64,000 nucleotides of DNA from Myxococcales bacterium (GTDB lineage: Bacteria; Myxococcota_A; Polyangia; Haliangiales; Haliangiaceae): positions 1 through 64,000 of the forward strand of contig JAEUJY010000002.1 in NCBI GenBank assembly GCA_016794525.1, in the 5' to 3' direction. A program made the translations under genes and the position numbers. Of the stretch, positions 30,508 to 40,398 are shown piece by piece. The stretch's first letter is position 1, and every line of letters begins with the position of its first letter. Under the pieces are notes generated by a model. That model did no database searches, was not told the DNA's origin, and was given only the letters and a program-made list of their open reading frames with translations.

Positions 30508-30518
30508 CCGGCCGCGCG

Positions 30519-30546
30519 CCGGGGGTGCCGAAAGCCCCGCTCGAGG
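30519..30546 (-). repeat. Degenerate 3' element after the kinase stop codon
   Basis: On the minus strand the kinase stop continues as TGACCTCGAGCGGGGCTTTC and then GGCACCCC. This mirrors TGACCTTGGAGGGGCTTTCG of copy C, but the second hairpin arm is lost. It fills the 39-nt gap between the converging mnmA and kinase genes. Confidence 0.55.
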
Positions 30547-31728
30547 TCACGCCTCGGGCAGGTCGACCGTCGCGTCGATCAGGTCGGTCACGTCGAGCGT
30601 GCCGATCGCGGCGGCCTCGACGTCGTCGAGCCACGGCACGCCCAGGTCGGTGCTGGTGGCCTCGTTCTCGAACGGCGAGGTCTCGGCGTCGGACGCCTCG
30701 TGGTCGATCCAGCCCGGCGCGCCGCGGCGCTGCGGCGCGGTGGCGGCGATCGCCACCGGGACCGGCACGCGGGTGATGGTGTCGGCGGTGGCGGCGGCCA
30801 GCGGCGACGGCGGCGCCGGCGGCGCCAGCGCGATGACCCGATCGAGCCACGCCGCCAGGCTGCGCGCGGTGGCGCCGGCGGCGCCCAGCGTCGCGGCCCG
30901 CGCGACCTCGAGCGCGGTCGGGCGGTTGGCCGGGTCGCGGTACAGCGCGCGATCGAGCTCGCGCGCGACCGCCATCGGCACGCCCGGCACCACCCGATCG
31001 ATCGGCACCAGCGGCTGGCCGCGCACCGCCGCCAGCGTCGCCGCGACGTCGACGCCGTCGAACAGCGGCCGGCCGGTCAACAGCTCCCACGCCACCGTCC
31101 CCAGCGCGAACACGTCGGTGGCGGCGGTGGGGCGCTCGCCGTGGGTCTGCTCGGGGGCCATGTAGCGCGGCTTGCCGCGCAGGCGGCGGCGCTCGACCGC
31201 GTGGGCGAAGCTGGCCCGGGCGATCCCGAAGTCGAGGATCTTCACGTGGCCCTCGCGCGAGATCATCGCGTTGGCCGGGGAGATGTCGCAGTGGACGATG
31301 CCCAGCGGGTTGCCGCGGGCGTCGGTCTTGCGGTGCGCGTGGTCGAGGCCGGCGGCGATCTCGGCGATCACCAGGCACGCCAGCGGCAGCGGCAGCGGCT
31401 GGCCGGCGGCGACGCCGCGATCGAGCGCGGCCCGCAGGTCGAGGCCGTCGACCAGCTCCATCGTCAGGTACAGCTCGCCCTCGACCTCGCCGAAGTCGAA
31501 CACCGCGACGATGTTCTTGTGGTTGAGCTCGGCGGCGATGCGGGCCTCGTCGATGAACGACCGGATGAACCGCGGCTCGCGGGCCTGGGCCGGCGCGATC
31601 CGCTTGAGCGCCTGCACCTTCTCGAAGCCGGCCAGGCCGACGCTCTTGACCCGCAACACCTCGGCCATGCCGCCGCGGGCGATGGGTCCCAGCACGTGGT
31701 ACCGGCCGATGCGCGCAGGCGCCTCCAC
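30547..31728 (-). CDS. Ser/Thr protein kinase, HCDISPAN variant
   Basis: A 393 aa cytoplasmic kinase. Gly loop ARGGMAEV, ATP-binding Lys in VQALKRI, DFGIAR and APEQTHGERP are present. The catalytic loop reads HCDISPAN instead of HRDxKxxN: the usual Arg is Cys and the usual Lys is Ser. The Lys-to-Ser change (DxSPxN) is common in myxobacterial kinases; the HRD Arg-to-Cys change suggests activity that does not depend on activation-loop phosphorylation. The C-terminal about 110 residues lack a membrane segment. GTG at 31728 has a TACACT -10 seven nt upstream, 20 bp from the divergent rnc promoter. Confidence 0.92.
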   Translation of the reverse strand: MEAPARIGRYHVLGPIARGGMAEVLRVKSVGLAGFEKVQALKRIAPAQAREPRFIRSFIDEARIAAELNHKNIVAVFDFGEVEGELYLTMELVDGLDLRAALDRGVAAGQPLPLPLACLVIAEIAAGLDHAHRKTDARGNPLGIVHCDISPANAMISREGHVKILDFGIARASFAHAVERRRLRGKPRYMAPEQTHGERPTAATDVFALGTVAWELLTGRPLFDGVDVAATLAAVRGQPLVPIDRVVPGVPMAVARELDRALYRDPANRPTALEVARAATLGAAGATARSLAAWLDRVIALAPPAPPSPLAAATADTITRVPVPVAIAATAPQRRGAPGWIDHEASDAETSPFENEATSTDLGVPWLDDVEAAAIGTLDVTDLIDATVDLPEA

Positions 31729-31735
31729 GGCCCGC

Positions 31736-31741
31736 AGTGTA
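31736..31741 (-). promoter_or_regulatory. -10 element TACACT, 7 nt before GTG 31728
   Basis: On the minus strand, TACACT then GCGGGCC then GTG. It forms a back-to-back pair with the plus-strand TATGGT at 31755-31760; the 38-bp gap between start codons carries both. Confidence 0.62.
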
Positions 31742-31754
31742 CCGGAGGCTTTGC

Positions 31755-31760
31755 TATGGT
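31755..31760 (+). promoter_or_regulatory. -10 element TATGGT, 6 nt before GTG 31767
   Basis: TATGGT then GGGCGG then GTG. It selects GTG 31767 as the start of rnc over the upstream in-frame ATG at 31737, which would lie upstream of this -10. Confidence 0.62.
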
Positions 31761-31766
31761 GGGCGG

Positions 31767-32474
31767 GTGACCGACCCGAACGACCTCGGCGCCCTCGAGC
31801 GCGTGCTGGGCTACGCGTTCCGCGATCGCGCGACGCTCGAGGTCGCGCTGCGCCACACCTCGTGGCTCAACGAGCACCCCGGCGCCACCGGCGGCGACAA
31901 CGAGCGGCTGGAGTTCCTGGGGGACGCCGTGCTCGATCTGGTGGTCGGCCACCGGTTGATGACCCGCTTCCCCGAGCTGCGCGAGGGCGAGCTGTCGGTG
32001 ACCCGGGCCCAGGTCGTGAGCGAGGCCGGGCTCGCCGAGATCGCCAGCGCGCTCGGGCTGGGCCAGTGGCTCCGCCTGGGCAAGGGCGAGGACAAGAGCG
32101 GCGGTCGCACCAAGCGCTCGATCCTCGCCGACGCCTTCGAGGCGGTGGTCGCGGCGGTCTACCTCGACGGCGGCTACCCCGCCGCGGCCGAGATGGTCGA
32201 GCGCCTGCTGGCGCCGCGCATCGAGACCGTCGAGCACACCGGCTTCTACGACTTCAAGACCCGCTTGCAGGAGATGGCGCTGGCGCGGCTCAAGCTGTCG
32301 CCGGTGTACAAGGTCGTCGCCGAGCTCGGCCCCGACCACGCCAAGCGGTTCGTCGTCGAGGTGTGGATCGGCGACGAGCTGTACGCGCGCGCCGACGGCA
32401 CGTCGAAGAAGTCGGCCGACCAGCAGGCCGCCGCCGCCGCCGCGTTCAAGCTCGAAGGCCTGAACGTCGGGTAG
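31767..32474 (+). CDS. rnc: Ribonuclease III
   Basis: A 235 aa double-strand-specific endoribonuclease for rRNA and mRNA processing. The RNase III signature NERLEFLGDAVLDLVV lies at about 40-56, with the second metal-binding Asp/Glu in DAFEAVVAAVYLDGG. A C-terminal double-stranded RNA-binding domain follows (TRLQEMALARL, then KKSADQQAAAAA). GTG at 31767 gives the usual family length. Confidence 0.95.
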   Translation: MTDPNDLGALERVLGYAFRDRATLEVALRHTSWLNEHPGATGGDNERLEFLGDAVLDLVVGHRLMTRFPELREGELSVTRAQVVSEAGLAEIASALGLGQWLRLGKGEDKSGGRTKRSILADAFEAVVAAVYLDGGYPAAAEMVERLLAPRIETVEHTGFYDFKTRLQEMALARLKLSPVYKVVAELGPDHAKRFVVEVWIGDELYARADGTSKKSADQQAAAAAAFKLEGLNVG

Positions 32475-32538
32475 CGGCGTACCCCGCGGAGCCGGAGCCG
32501 GAGCCGGAACCGATACCGGCCCCCGGGAACCCCGCGCA

Positions 32539-34197
32539 TCACGCGCGGATCGGCGCGGCCACCAGCAGCCCGTCGATGAACCGCGGATCGATCGCCGCCT
32601 CGGGATCGAGCGCCAGCAGCGTGTCGGCGATCTCGTCGAGCCAGCCGTCGACCAGCGCCGCGAGCTTGGGCGACAGGCCGCCGTCCTCGCCGACCACCGC
32701 GCGGACCGCCGCGACCGCGGCCACGCGATCGACCGCGCCGCCCAGCGCCGCGCGCGCGGCCTTGAGCTCGGCGGCCGACAGCGCCCGGGCCTCGAGCGGC
32801 CCGCCGGCCAGCCAGCGGGTGAGCGCGGTGCGCACGTGGGCGTCGAGCGCCGGCCGCTCGGCGGGATCGGTGCCGGCGATCAGCGTGACGCCCAGCCGCT
32901 CGGCGATCGCGATCCGCACCGCCAGCTCGGCCAGCACCTCGGCCACCCGGCGCAGATCGATCAGCGCCTCGAACGGGCGGGCCCCGACGCCGGGCGGATC
33001 GTCGACGGCGCGGGCCAGGTGCGGGCGGGGCGCGGCCAGCGCGTCGAGCACCGCGCGGGCGGTGTCGTCGGCGGTGGTGGCGCGCGGCGCCAGCGCGGCG
33101 CCGACCTTGGCCAGCCGCGCGGTGGCGGTGAAGCCCACCCGGTGCAGCCGGTTGAGCGACGCGTCGGGCAGGATCGCGGCGGCGCGGGCGAGGTCGCCGC
33201 GGGTCACCGACTCGAGGCCGAGCGACAGGGTCGCGGTCGCGTAGGCGGCGGCCGCGCCGAGCGCCGAGCTGTCGCCGGGCCGCACCCGCGCCGCGGCCAG
33301 CACGGTGTTCACCAGCGTCACCAGCGCGTGCTGCAGCCGCTCGTGGGCGGCCGGCGCCTCGGTCACCGCGCGATCCCAGGCCCGGGCCAGGAAGCTCTTG
33401 CCGAGCAGCGCCTCGGCGACGACCACCGGCAGCGGCGCGGCGTCGACCTCGAGCGGCGTCGCCGGCGCCGTCGGCTCGGCGGCGTACTGCTCGACGGTCA
33501 GCGGCGCGAACAGCGCCAGCGCGTCGTAGAAGTCGACGTAGCCCAGGTCGGCCAGCCGGCCGGAGCGCCAGCGGTAGCTCTGCTCCTCGAGCTCGGCGGT
33601 CGGCTCGCTGCGCGCGGCCAGGAGCGTGTGCCGGGCCAGCGCCAGGTCGGCGCGGTACAGATCGTCGAGCAGCGCCATCGTCAGCCGCGCCGCGTCCTCG
33701 TCGTGGAGCAGGCGCACCGCGAACGCGCCGTCGGGGCTGAACCACACCGGCGGGGCGTCGGGATCCTCGACGTAGTCGATGTCGTGGTCGGGATCCTCGC
33801 CGCCGGTGAGGTCGTAGATGACGGTGTGGCCCTGCAGGTACAGCGCGCGCCACTCGGCGTCGAGGCCGGCCCACACCTGGCCGACCTTCTCGAAGCCCTG
33901 CTCGAGCAGCGCCGCCACCCACGGGCGGGCCTGGGGCAGCTCGATCCGATCGCGGTCCCACACCTCGAGGTCGAGGCAGCCCTGGACCTGCTCGGGGGTG
34001 GCCAGCGCCAAGAGCTCGCCGGCGTCGGCCAGGCCGACCGCGGTCACCAGCTCGTGCAGGGCGTTGGGCGCCAGCGCGGCGACGGCGTCGGCGGCGTCGG
34101 GCCGCTCGAGCAGCGCCTCGACGCGGGCGCGGCCGCGCGGCGCGGTCAGCTGGGCGCGCAGGTGGGCGAGGGGCGTCGGGGCGTCGGGGGTGGGCAC
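32539..34197 (-). CDS. DUF6178 family protein
   Basis: A 552 aa cytoplasmic, helix-rich protein. Signatures of the family are ELLALATPEQVQGCLDLEVW near residue 65 and EEQSYRWRSGRLADLGYVDF near residue 205. The molecular function is unknown. The family is frequent in Desulfuromonadota and Myxococcota. GTG at 34197 is supported by a TACCTT -10 eight nt upstream. It diverges from tilS and converges with rnc. The 64-nt gap to rnc contains a short GCCGGA repeat (about 32491-32509). Confidence 0.85.
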   Translation of the reverse strand: MPTPDAPTPLAHLRAQLTAPRGRARVEALLERPDAADAVAALAPNALHELVTAVGLADAGELLALATPEQVQGCLDLEVWDRDRIELPQARPWVAALLEQGFEKVGQVWAGLDAEWRALYLQGHTVIYDLTGGEDPDHDIDYVEDPDAPPVWFSPDGAFAVRLLHDEDAARLTMALLDDLYRADLALARHTLLAARSEPTAELEEQSYRWRSGRLADLGYVDFYDALALFAPLTVEQYAAEPTAPATPLEVDAAPLPVVVAEALLGKSFLARAWDRAVTEAPAAHERLQHALVTLVNTVLAAARVRPGDSSALGAAAAYATATLSLGLESVTRGDLARAAAILPDASLNRLHRVGFTATARLAKVGAALAPRATTADDTARAVLDALAAPRPHLARAVDDPPGVGARPFEALIDLRRVAEVLAELAVRIAIAERLGVTLIAGTDPAERPALDAHVRTALTRWLAGGPLEARALSAAELKAARAALGGAVDRVAAVAAVRAVVGEDGGLSPKLAALVDGWLDEIADTLLALDPEAAIDPRFIDGLLVAAPIRA

Positions 34198-34205
34198 GGC
34201 CGCGC

Positions 34206-34211
34206 AAGGTA
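34206..34211 (-). promoter_or_regulatory. -10 element TACCTT, 8 nt before GTG 34197
   Basis: On the minus strand, TACCTT then GCGCGGCC then GTG, within the 71-bp intergenic region shared with tilS. Confidence 0.58.
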
Positions 34212-34256
34212 GGGCCGGCCCGTCGCCGAAGCAAGGCGACCGGCGCCGGGAGGCCG

Positions 34257-34262
34257 TAAGCT
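34257..34262 (+). promoter_or_regulatory. -10 element TAAGCT, 6 nt before GTG 34269
   Basis: TAAGCT then CCGGCG then GTG. It predicts a leaderless start for the tilS-ftsH region. Confidence 0.6.
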
Positions 34263-34268
34263 CCGGCG

Positions 34269-35465
34269 GTGTCCGCCGCGCTCGCCGCCATCCGCGCCTC
34301 GGTCGCCGCGACCCTGGCGCGCCACGGCCGGCGCCGCATCGACGTGGCGTGCTCGGGTGGCCCCGACTCGCTGACGCTGGCCGACGCCGCGATCGCCGCG
34401 CTCGGCGCCGCCCAGGTGCGGCTGCTGCACGTCGATCACCGCCAGCCGACCAGCGCCGCGGCGGTGGCGCACCTCGCGGCGTGGGCCGGCGCGCGCGGCG
34501 TCGCGCTGGCGGTGGCCGCGGTCGACGTGCCGGCCGGCGCGTCGTGGGAGGCCCAGGCCCGCGCGGTGCGCGATCAGGCGCTGCGCGCGCTGGCCGGCGA
34601 CGAGCTGATCGCCACCGGCCACACCGCCAGCGATCAGGCCGAGACCGTGCTCATGCGGCTGGTGCGCGGCACCGGCCCCGACGGGCTGGCGGCGATCGCG
34701 CCGCGGCGCGGGCCGTTCGTGCGGCCGCTGCTCGCGCACACCCGGGCCGAGATCGAGGCCTACGTCGCCGCGGCGGGGCTCGACCCGTGGCGCGACCCGA
34801 TGAACGCCGACCCGCGGTTCACGCGGGTGTGGCTGCGGCAGCAGATCGTGCCGGCGCTGGCGGCGCACAACCCGCAGCTCGAGCGCGCGCTGGCGCAGCT
34901 GGCGCAGCTGGCCGCCGACGATCGCGCGGCGCTGGCGCCCCAGGTCGACGCGCTGGCGGCGGCGGCCGAGGTCGGCGACGGCCTGGCCTGCGCGCCGCTG
35001 GCGGCGGCGCCCCCGGCGATCGCGCGGCGGGTGGTGGCGGCGTGGCTCGCGCGCCACGGCCGCTCGAGCGAGCTCGACGCGGTGGCGGCGGTGCTGGCGC
35101 TGACCGCCGGGCCGGCCGCCGGTACCCGCGGCGTCGACGTCGGCGGCGGCCGGGTCGCGCGGGTCTACGATCGGCTGGCGATCGACGACGCGCCGGCGCC
35201 GCCGCCGGCGCCGCTCACCGTGCTCGGCGCCGCCGGCCCGTACCAGGTGCGGCCGTGGCTGCCCGGCGACCGCATGCGGCCGGCGCGGCTGCGCGGCCAG
35301 TCGCGCAAGCTGTCCGATCTCTATGGCGACCTCAAGCTGCCGCGGGCCGCCCGCGCCCGCGCGCGCGTGGTGGTGGCGGCCAGCGGCGCGATCGTCTGGG
35401 CGGAGCACGTGGGCGCGGCCTGGCAGGCGACGGAGGTCGTCCGCGTCGAGCCCGACGGCGGCTGA
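34269..35465 (+). CDS. tilS: tRNA(Ile)-lysidine synthase
   Basis: A 398 aa enzyme that converts C34 of tRNA-Ile2 to lysidine so that AUA is read as Ile. The PP-loop is SGGPDS (about residues 30-35). Family motifs include TGHTASDQAETVLMRLVRGT and RFTRVWLRQQIVP, and the C-terminal domain has PWLPGDRMRP. The length is normal. It opens the conserved block tilS-ftsH-(kinase)-folP-cdaA-cdaR-glmM. Confidence 0.95.
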   Translation: MSAALAAIRASVAATLARHGRRRIDVACSGGPDSLTLADAAIAALGAAQVRLLHVDHRQPTSAAAVAHLAAWAGARGVALAVAAVDVPAGASWEAQARAVRDQALRALAGDELIATGHTASDQAETVLMRLVRGTGPDGLAAIAPRRGPFVRPLLAHTRAEIEAYVAAAGLDPWRDPMNADPRFTRVWLRQQIVPALAAHNPQLERALAQLAQLAADDRAALAPQVDALAAAAEVGDGLACAPLAAAPPAIARRVVAAWLARHGRSSELDAVAAVLALTAGPAAGTRGVDVGGGRVARVYDRLAIDDAPAPPPAPLTVLGAAGPYQVRPWLPGDRMRPARLRGQSRKLSDLYGDLKLPRAARARARVVVAASGAIVWAEHVGAAWQATEVVRVEPDGG

Positions 35466-35480
35466 CCGCGCGTCGCCAGC

Positions 35481-35500
35481 ACCCGCCCGATCGGGTGGGT
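35481..35500 (+). terminator. Hairpin after tilS
   Basis: An 8-bp stem ACCCGCCC/GGGTGGGT (one G-U pair) around a GATC loop, 16 nt after the tilS stop, with no T-run. It may be a GC-type terminator separating tilS from ftsH, which has its own promoter. Confidence 0.4.
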
Positions 35501-35558
35501 AAATCCGCGGATCGGGCTGATCGCCGCGATCGTCGGTGGTCGCCCGGGTCGTCCCGGG

Positions 35559-35564
35559 TATACT
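35559..35564 (+). promoter_or_regulatory. -10 element TATACT upstream of ftsH
   Basis: TATACT directly follows an inverted repeat CCCGGG-TCGT-CCCGGG (about 35543-35558) that overlaps the -35/-10 spacer and could be an operator. The start codon is 39 nt away, so ftsH has a leader, unlike most genes here. Confidence 0.5.
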
Positions 35565-35603
35565 CGCCCGGAGCGTCGTCCCGACGCCAAGGCGGTTCGT
35601 CCC

Positions 35604-37562
<1,959 letters not shown>

Positions 37563-37788
37563 GACATGAGAGGGTCTTTCGCAAAGACCAGGTGGTGGCA
37601 GGTGGTTCACCCCGCGGCATGAACCGCGCTGGCGCGACGGGGACGTCGGACGGGCCCCCACCCGAAACGCGAGATCCTTGCTCGGGACGGCGTGCTGCGC
37701 CCATCCCCCCGCATTCGCCGGGGCCACCCGAAACGCGAGATCCTCGCTCGGGCGGGCGTGGCGAGCCACGGGTTCTCGAGCCAACCCC
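37563..37788 (+). repeat. 3'-flanking structured element, copy D, with duplicated distal box
   Basis: Directly after the ftsH stop: a hairpin GGTCTTT-CGC-AAAGACC (37573-37589), the box CAGGTGGTGGCAGGTGG, a second short hairpin around CGCGCTGGCGCG, GGGGACG, and CCCCCACCCGAAACGCGAGA ending at 37673. The distal box CCACCCGAAACGCGAGATCC occurs again at about 37724-37743 with its flank (CTCGGG). Compared with copies A to C, the first stem has a compensated G-C to T-A change. The element reaches to within about 50 nt of the next start codon and fills the gap. Confidence 0.9.
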
Positions 37789-40398
37789 GTGAGCGCGCCT
37801 GCGTCGAGTGACGAGGCGCCGCCGGTCGAGTCCACCGCGCCGACGGCGCAGCTGGGCGGCGACGTCGGCTCGATGGCGTCGCTGCTGCACGAGGTGGCGG
37901 CGACCGGGGCAGGCGCGCCGCTGGCCGCCGGCACGGTGATCGACGGCCAGTACCGGATCGAGAAGGCGGTGGGCGCGGGCGGGATGGGCGTGGTCTACCT
38001 GGCCCGCGACCTGCGGCTCGAGCGCGCGGTGGCGATCAAGCTGGGCGCCGCGCGCTCGTCGTCGGCGCTGGCGCGGATCCAGGGCGAGGCGGCGGCGCTG
38101 GCGCAGCTGTCGCATCCCAACGTCGTCGTCGTCCACCAGGTCGGGCAGCACGCCGGGCGGATCTACCTGGCGATGGAGTACGTCGGCGGCGGCACCGCGC
38201 GATCGTGGGTCAGCGAGCGGCCGCGCACCTGGCGCGAGATCGTCGCGCTGTACGCGGCGGCCGGCGACGGCCTGGCGGCGGCGCACTCGACCGGCCTGGT
38301 CCACCGCGACGTCAAGCCCGACAACCTCGTCGTCGGCGACGACGGCCGGCCGCGGGTCGCCGACTTCGGGCTGGCGCGCGCGATCGCGGCGACCGACGAC
38401 GACGGCGAGGGCGCGATCAGCGGCGAGGTGGCGTCGACCCGGACCGGCGCGGTGGTCGGCACGCTCGGCTACATGCCGCCCGAGCAGCTGGCCGGCGAGG
38501 CGGTCGACGCGCGCGCCGATCAGTTCGCGTTCGCGGTGGCGCTGTGGGAGGCGCTGCACGGGCGGCGGCCGTTCGCCGGCGCGACGGTGGCCGAGCTGCG
38601 CGCCGCGATCGCGGCGACGCCGCCGGCGGTGGGCGAGGGCCGCCGGGTGCCGCGCCACGTCACCGAGGCGCTGCGGCGGGCGCTGGCGCCGCGGCGCGAC
38701 GATCGCTGGCCGGCGATGGCGCCGCTGCTGGCGGCGCTGCGCCACGACCCGCGGGTGCGGCGGCAGCGGGTGGCGCTGGCGCTGGGCGGCGCGGCGCTGG
38801 CGGCGGCGATCGCGGTGCCGCTGACGCTGCGCGCGCGGTCGACGCCGGATCCGTGCACCGACGCCGAGGCGGCGCTGGCGCCGACCTGGTCGGCGGCGCG
38901 GGCGGCGCGGCTGGCGACCGCGGTGGGCGCGCGGGCCTGGCCCGGCATCGAGCGCCGCGTCGCGAGCTACAGCCGCGCCTGGTTGATCGGCCACCGCGAC
39001 GCGTGCCGCGCGACCCGGGTGGCGCGCTCGCAGAGCGACGACCTGCTCGATCGCCGGATGGCGTGCCTCGACCGGGCGCGGGTGACGCTGGGCGCGACCC
39101 TCGACGCGATCGAGCGCGGCGGGCCCGCGGCCGGGCTGCGCGCGCCGGCGGCGCTCGACGGGCTGCCCGGGCTCGACGTGTGCGCCGACGTCGCCGGGCT
39201 GGCCGCCGCCGAGCCGATGCCGACCGATCCGGCGCTGCGGGCCAAGGTCGCCGAGGCCACCCGGCTGGTGGCCGCGGCGCAGGCCGCCACCGTCGAGGAC
39301 ATGAAGCCGGGCGACGACGCGCTGGCGACCCAGGCGCTGGCCGCCGCGCGATCCGGCGGGTGGAAGCCGCAGATCGCCGAGGCGCTGGCCAGCCAGGCCA
39401 ACGTCATGTTCGACAGCGGCCGCGCCGCCGAGGCGGTGCCGCTCTACGCCGAGGCCACCGAGCTGGCGCTGGCCGGCGGCAGCGATCGGGTCGCGCTGCG
39501 CAACCTGCTCGACGCCGCGTGGTCGCTGGGCGCGCTGGCGAAGAGCGACGAGGCCGCGCGGATGCTGGCGCTGGGCCGCGCGCTGTGGGAGCGGCTGGGG
39601 CGCCCGCCGGCCGAGACCCGCAAGGTGCTGTCGACGACCGCGTTCGTGGCGCAGGCGGCGGGCCGCCACGCCGACGCGATCGCCGCGATGCGCGAGCTGG
39701 TGGCGGCGGTCGACAGCGGCCGCGCGATCGGCTCGCCGGCCCGCGATCACTACAACCTCGCCAGCGCGCTGATCGGCGCCGGCCAGATCGACGAGGGGCG
39801 CCCGATCCTGCAGGAGGCGATCGCGCTGGCCGAGGCCGAGGACGGCCCCGACCACGCCAACGTCGCCCGCTACCTCGCGCTGCGCGCGTTCATCGAGCAG
39901 CAGCAGGGCCAGGCGGCGGCGGCGATCGCGACCGGCCAGCGGGCGCGCGCGATCTACGAGGCGTGGTTCGGGCCCGCCGACTACCGGCTGCCGTACGTGC
40001 TGGGCACGATCGCCGCCGCCGAGGTCAGCCTGGGCCACCTGGACCGCGCGCGCGCGGCCCTCGAGCAAGCCGTCCTGGCCTCGGCCGCGCCCGGCCACGA
40101 GGACGACGCCGCGCTGGCCCACACCCAGCTGGCGGCGCTGGCGATGGACCAGGGCGATCTGGATCGAGCGGGCAGCGCCGCGGCGCGGGCCATCGCGCTG
40201 TGGGACGGGCTCGAGGACCCGGTCGCGGTGGTGGGGCCGCTGGTGATCGCCGGCCGCGTCGCGGCGGCCCGGGGCGACGCGGCGGCGGCGCGGGCGGCGC
40301 TGACCCGCGCGCTGACGCTGGCCACCGCCGACCCCGCGGCTCGGCCCGGCGTCGACGAGATCCGCCGGGCGCTGGCCCAGGTGCGAGGCCCGCGGTGA
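37789..40398 (+). CDS. Ser/Thr protein kinase with C-terminal TPR domain
   Basis: An 869 aa protein. The kinase domain (about 50-310) has GAGGMGVVYLARD, VAIKLG, HRDVKPDNLV, DFGLARA and MPPEQ. A transmembrane helix follows (VALALGGAALAAAIAVPLTL). About 500 residues of TPR repeats then lie outside the cytoplasm, with several cysteines just after the membrane (PDPCTDAEAAL, HRDACRATR). This is the common myxobacterial kinase-TM-TPR layout, in which the TPRs probably sense or scaffold partners. GTG at 37789 is used because everything upstream is repeat element D. Its stop overlaps the folP start (GTGA), so it is built into the folP-cdaA-glmM operon. Confidence 0.92.
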   Translation: MSAPASSDEAPPVESTAPTAQLGGDVGSMASLLHEVAATGAGAPLAAGTVIDGQYRIEKAVGAGGMGVVYLARDLRLERAVAIKLGAARSSSALARIQGEAAALAQLSHPNVVVVHQVGQHAGRIYLAMEYVGGGTARSWVSERPRTWREIVALYAAAGDGLAAAHSTGLVHRDVKPDNLVVGDDGRPRVADFGLARAIAATDDDGEGAISGEVASTRTGAVVGTLGYMPPEQLAGEAVDARADQFAFAVALWEALHGRRPFAGATVAELRAAIAATPPAVGEGRRVPRHVTEALRRALAPRRDDRWPAMAPLLAALRHDPRVRRQRVALALGGAALAAAIAVPLTLRARSTPDPCTDAEAALAPTWSAARAARLATAVGARAWPGIERRVASYSRAWLIGHRDACRATRVARSQSDDLLDRRMACLDRARVTLGATLDAIERGGPAAGLRAPAALDGLPGLDVCADVAGLAAAEPMPTDPALRAKVAEATRLVAAAQAATVEDMKPGDDALATQALAAARSGGWKPQIAEALASQANVMFDSGRAAEAVPLYAEATELALAGGSDRVALRNLLDAAWSLGALAKSDEAARMLALGRALWERLGRPPAETRKVLSTTAFVAQAAGRHADAIAAMRELVAAVDSGRAIGSPARDHYNLASALIGAGQIDEGRPILQEAIALAEAEDGPDHANVARYLALRAFIEQQQGQAAAAIATGQRARAIYEAWFGPADYRLPYVLGTIAAAEVSLGHLDRARAALEQAVLASAAPGHEDDAALAHTQLAALAMDQGDLDRAGSAAARAIALWDGLEDPVAVVGPLVIAGRVAAARGDAAAARAALTRALTLATADPAARPGVDEIRRALAQVRGPR

